Of a DNA stretch of 64,000 nucleotides, positions 60,085 to 64,000 are shown one piece after another; within the stretch, counting starts at the first letter, position 1, and each line of letters starts with the position of its first letter. Under the pieces are notes generated by a model that worked only from the letters and a program-made list of their open reading frames with translations, was not told the origin of the DNA and ran no database searches. The stretch lies in contig NC_065889.1 of NCBI RefSeq assembly GCF_905147045.1, forward strand, positions 2,485,001 to 2,549,000, given 5' to 3'. The translations under genes were made by a program, and so were the position numbers. This DNA is from Nymphalis io (lineage: Eukaryota > Arthropoda > Insecta > Lepidoptera > Nymphalidae).

Positions 60085-60292
60085 TAATTTGCGGTAGGGT
60101 CTTGTGTAAGTTTGTTTATGGTACCACCACGGTGTTTTGTTGCAGTTTAAACGCTGAGTGGTCCCGCTACAAGGAACGTAACACATTAAAGGTGAGAGAT
60201 GGTTATTATTTCGTAGAGTGATAATGTTTATTGGCGGTAGGGACCATTTACCATCAGGTGGTCGATTTGCCAGTCTGCCTTACCCATTATTA
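60085..60292 (+). mobile_element. Type 3 short repeat, diverged
   Basis: GCGGTAGGGTCTTGTGTAAG, GGTACCACCACGG and ACCATTTACCATCAGGTGGT in type 3 order. Confidence 0.6.
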
Positions 60293-60769
60293 CCTATTTT
60301 AAATTAAAAAAATAAAGCTTAAATATAATATTTTGAAAAATAGATCTATGTGTTATTGTGATTGTTTTTTTGTAATTACTTTCAGTAACTTATAAATGGA
60401 AAGTGACGTAGTCATTCAATCATATATAATTAAGTTTCTCGAAACGACTGCATCCAGATGAATGGTTATTAGATAATAAATGTTTTTTGTTTTAGTTTTT
60501 TTTAACGTAATTAAATACGATTTGTGTCACCCGTTGACGTGTTGACTAGTTATTTTTAGCTTCAAATTAATATTATTTGGTTTATTTGTGTCAAAGCTCT
60601 GTCACAGTGTGTTTTTTTTTTTGGGAATCAAATTTCCTCAATGTTGTGGATCGTGTGAGGTATTTCTTCTATCTTGTTCATATCATATTTTAATTTCCAG
60701 GTAACATCACAAATGACATTTTAAGATTACTGTAGAGTGATGACTACTTATTTTAATTTAAATTTATTC

Positions 60770-61754
60770 TTTTTTTTTTTTTTTATATTCGCCGGGAGGG
60801 CAAATGACTCTACTCCACCTGTTGGTAAGTGGTAGTAGAGTCCAAACGCGACGACGGCCAGTACAGACGGAAAAAACGTTCTGCACTAGCCGCCTTCGCC
60901 TTGCCGGCCCGCAAGATGCCTCTTCACGCCTCGTTTGAAGGAACCCGGGTTGTAAGAGGAGGGGAACACGTGAGCTGGTAAGGAATTCCATTTTTTGGAA
61001 GTGCGACAAAGAAAGGAGTTGCCAAATTTCTTTGTTCGCGATGGAATTGATGTCACAGTTAGGCGGTGACATCGAAGCAGGAATTAGAGAGAATAATTCC
61101 TCAGAGCACTCGCCGTGATACAGTCGATAGAAAGCGCTCAGTGCTGCTATCTCACGACGCAATTGTAAAGGTTCAAGGGTGTTTGTGACCTTTACGTCAC
61201 CAATAATGCGTACGGCACGTCGCTGCAACCGGTCCAAGGCCTCAAGTAGGTACTTAGCGGAGCCATCCCAAAGGTGCGAGCAATATTCCACGCAAGACCG
61301 TACCTGTGTTTTGTACAGCAGGCACAGTTGTTGTGGCGTGAAAAAGCGTCGCACCTTGTTCAGAACTCCGAGTTTCCGTGAAGCTGTTTTTATAACAGCC
61401 TCGATGTAATCCCTTGGACTAAGGTCGCAGCGAACGTCAATCCCCAGCATGGCGATTTTGCTTTGCATCACCAGCGGAGTACCACAGAGGGAGGGAAGAG
61501 GGGAAAATGTTGACTTTTTCGCCGTGAGAGCGCATACCTGTGTTTTCTTGGCATTAAACTCAACAAGATTATCAGAGCCCCATTTGGCGATGAGCTCTAA
61601 CGTCCTATCGAGTTCAATGACAAGATTCTTCCGCCTCTCCTCAATTTCCGCTTGCCCAGCCACTGCGCGTCCGTGGTATCCACCATGCAATGTACTATCG
61701 TCTGCATAGCAATGTATGTTCCCAAGAGAGAGCATATCATTGATATGCAAAAGA
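60770..61754 (-). mobile_element. Second, shorter copy of the same jockey/CR1-type LINE
   Basis: This stretch matches the 3' part of the 33794-35740 element almost base for base, including the terminal A-run (T-run 60770-60784 on the plus strand). Its 5' truncation lies at HINDML, just upstream of the catalytic YADD. Relative to the other copy it lacks 35 nt near 61075 (between gacatcga and agcagg), which shifts the reading frame. The C-terminal 100 or so residues therefore differ from the intact frame. It is a dead copy; the high identity suggests recent insertion of both. Confidence 0.9.
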
Positions 61755-61756
61755 TT

Positions 61757-62056
61757 TTTATTGACTGTATCTGGTGGTGTTATTATATATGTATTTAGAA
61801 AAGAATGACTGACTGACTGACATACAAACGCACTGCCCCAACTACCGGGGGAAGCACCATAGAAATTTCCATACGGGATCTTTTTACATAGTTTAGCCCT
61901 AAGGATGATTTTTGAATATTTAACTCCCGAGGTATTATATAATAAAGAAGTTTATAGTTTGTATGAAAATCCTTTATTTTTGAAGAAAGAGCTATTGAAA
62001 TTAGTATTTAAGAATTGTGAAATCGCAACCGAAGCAGCGGTTAAAGCGCTACTATA
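61757..62056 (+). mobile_element. Helitron-like or related non-autonomous repeat, copy 2
   Basis: Starts near GACTGACTGACTGACATAC and runs through GAAGAAAGAGCTATTGAAAT to GAAGCAGCGGTTAAAGCGCT. It is homologous to 51722-51985 but diverged. It abuts the 5' truncation point of the LINE copy at 60770-61754. The 67-codon open stretch inside (from 61905) is not recognisable as protein. Confidence 0.45.
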
Positions 62057-62509
62057 TATACTTATGTTTACTAATATAAATACGCGTTGGCGACCAAATA
62101 TTATTTAATTTTTAAATTGCAATTACATGGTTAATAACAATAAAAATTGTGTAACTGTTGGTCATGTTTTGTGGAGTTGTAAACAAACAAATTGCCAGTT
62201 TTGAATGTTGGCAATTAAATTGTATATTTTTTTATGTAACTGTAAAATATGTGAATGCAGCACCTTCTATTACGAATGAATTACAAATGAAGATTGCATT
62301 TAAACATAGGTTTTCGTACTATAAACTTTACTCTTTATAAATATATAATTATTTAGATAATGGTTTCAGGTAATTGCTATTATAATAGGGCGAAGCTTCA
62401 AGGAGGCTCTTTTAGATATATACTTAATAGATATTTACTATTAAACTTTTATATTTAGAATCACGTGAGTGAGCTAGTGTAACGTGTGAGTCATCTTATA
62501 TTCTGATGG

Positions 62510-62660
62510 ACAAGAGCCATGATGGTCAAGTGATTATAAGCGATGAAAAAATTCGTTAGGTGGGCACATCTCGTAGTGGAATAAATTCCAAACCTTCTCC
62601 CTACAACAAGAGCGTTAGTCATAGCCTAGCTGTGGGACATTAACACACTGTTACTGTACG
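62510..62660 (+). mobile_element. SINE type 1, degenerate tail
   Basis: TGGAATAAATTCCAAACCTT, CTCCCTACAACAAGAGC and CTGTGGGACATTAACACACT followed by GTTACTGT. Confidence 0.6.
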
Positions 62661-64000
62661 TCTTGATCTATTCGTGTATATTTTATGAACAAAATAGATA
62701 AATTTAAATTGACATGTTAAAAATCATGTTCTTTGAAATATCTAATAAAATATAGTTTTGAATGGACTGTCAACAGAGCAAGTTGGCTTCGTACATAACA
62801 ATAAAATATCCATGTGTATCCTTCAGATACAACACAATATTATAGTATCGTCATTGTGTGCCACACGCTTTAACTTCACGATGAAAACAAACGCATATAA
62901 TCTAGAAATTTAAAACTACTTAAAACCTGTCATGCATCGTTTGCCATTAGATTTATCGTTCAATTATAATTTCGAACGATAAAAAATTATATTAACCGTT
63001 TATCTAATTTATTTTATACGTTACGTGATAGGTCGATATTATTGATACATTGAAAATAAATTGCCACTGATTGGACGAAGCCACTTTACGTAAGCCGATT
63101 ACACGCATGCATTGGTTCGATGTAATATTTTATATGCCTTTGCCTACGAACGAAATAAATTGACCTAACAGTAATGTAATAAGGACGCTTATGTTTAAAA
63201 GTTAATTTATTTAATTTGCGAATATATTGAACCGTGAATTTTGTTCTTGAAAAATATTTATTCGAAATTTAAAATTTAATTATTGAAATAGGGTCTTATC
63301 ACATACATTAATAGTGCTTATATACATAATATGTCATACTAGCAAAGCTTAGCCAGCGTGGAATTCAGTTTGTGACGAAAATCCTTTAACATCTGCCATT
63401 TTGACGTCGATAATCCTTAAAATAAATAGGCAATTATTTTAAAACGACAGACAGACATTTATATTTTATTTATTTGTATAGATCACATTAATTAATTTGA
63501 ATGTAAAGCTAACACAGGTTCCGAGAAGTACCGGCAAGAAACTAAGTAGTTAGGGACCTTTTTTCTTTAACCAATAACATATTCAACTATGAATTTAGTT
63601 TATTTTTCTTATATCCAAATTCTCGAATAATATCGATGCTTTTTATTATCTATTTAATAATATATTGAAATAACTTATAATTAAACCACCAACTCATATA
63701 CTTTTACACATATTATGTTGTTTATTAAGGACGTTGTGTTCAGTGGGTCATAACCGACCCCGTGGCCAGATAAGGTTTAAGCCGTACAAAGGAGTTTTTC
63801 TTATAATAGAGGGTAAACTCTTTTCATTGCCAGGAAATCATTACGTAGTATCAGTCAATTTGTGTGACACGGGTCACCTGACAGGTCCGTCCCCGGATAT
63901 ATGAAGTCACCTTAGATCGTGACGCGGGTCTCGGGTCTGTTTTGATTTGTATGGTTTTATTAGGGAATTCTGATTATATGATATTGAAAATAGGAGACTG
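62661..64000. other. Unassigned DNA at the right edge
   Basis: AT-rich to about 63500. ACCGGCAAGAAACTAAGTAG at about 63531 resembles a LINE 3'-end repeat. The block 63720-63930 is GC-richer and unassigned. No exon is recognised. Confidence 0.45.

Overview
The window is AT-rich nuclear DNA from an insect, almost certainly a moth or butterfly. The evidence is intron-rich genes with GT-AG splice sites, a CPAP3/obstructor-type cuticle gene, and many interspersed repeats of lepidopteran type: tRNA-headed SINEs, jockey/CR1-, R1- and RTE-type LINE pieces, Helitron-like ends and a Tc1/mariner family with long inverted repeats. All gene models were assembled by hand from splice sites, reading-frame phase and recognisable protein motifs.

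Layout. Positions 1-15.6 kb hold no coding sequence that I recognise, only SINE copies, short palindromes and AT-rich DNA. Two GC-richer islands (about 12.5-12.77 kb and 15.6-16.1 kb) carry donor-like sites on the minus strand. They could be alternative 5' ends of a gene running left out of the window. From 16,963 to 31,929 (+) lies an eight-exon gene for a 309-residue CIMIP2/FAM166 (UPF0605) protein, a predicted inner-microtubule protein of cilia and sperm tails. Its sixth intron contains, on the same strand, a complete seven-exon Elp3 gene (26,564-29,595; 555 residues), the catalytic subunit of Elongator. Its last intron contains a 1.28-kb long-TIR transposon derivative. Converging on it from the right is a nine-exon kynurenine aminotransferase-like gene (40,332-32,620, -; 454 residues). 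One of its introns carries a jockey/CR1-type LINE with a long open reverse-transcriptase frame.

From 41 to 53 kb there is only transposon material: an R1-type fragment, SINEs, a second long-TIR element that keeps the 3' half of a transposase gene, and a Helitron-like piece. A CPAP3/obstructor-type gene (57,784-53,012, -) encodes three chitin-binding peritrophin-A domains; its short first coding exon was not found with confidence. From 58 to 64 kb there are SINEs, an RTE-like fragment, a 5'-truncated second copy of the same LINE, another Helitron-like piece and unassigned AT-rich DNA.

Functionally the genes are unrelated: tRNA wobble modification (Elp3), an axonemal protein (CIMIP2), tryptophan/kynurenine metabolism (KAT) and cuticle or tracheal chitin organisation (CPAP3). 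The notable points are the nesting of Elp3, an apparent internal alternative first exon of CIMIP2, and two complementary deletion derivatives of one long-TIR transposon family.
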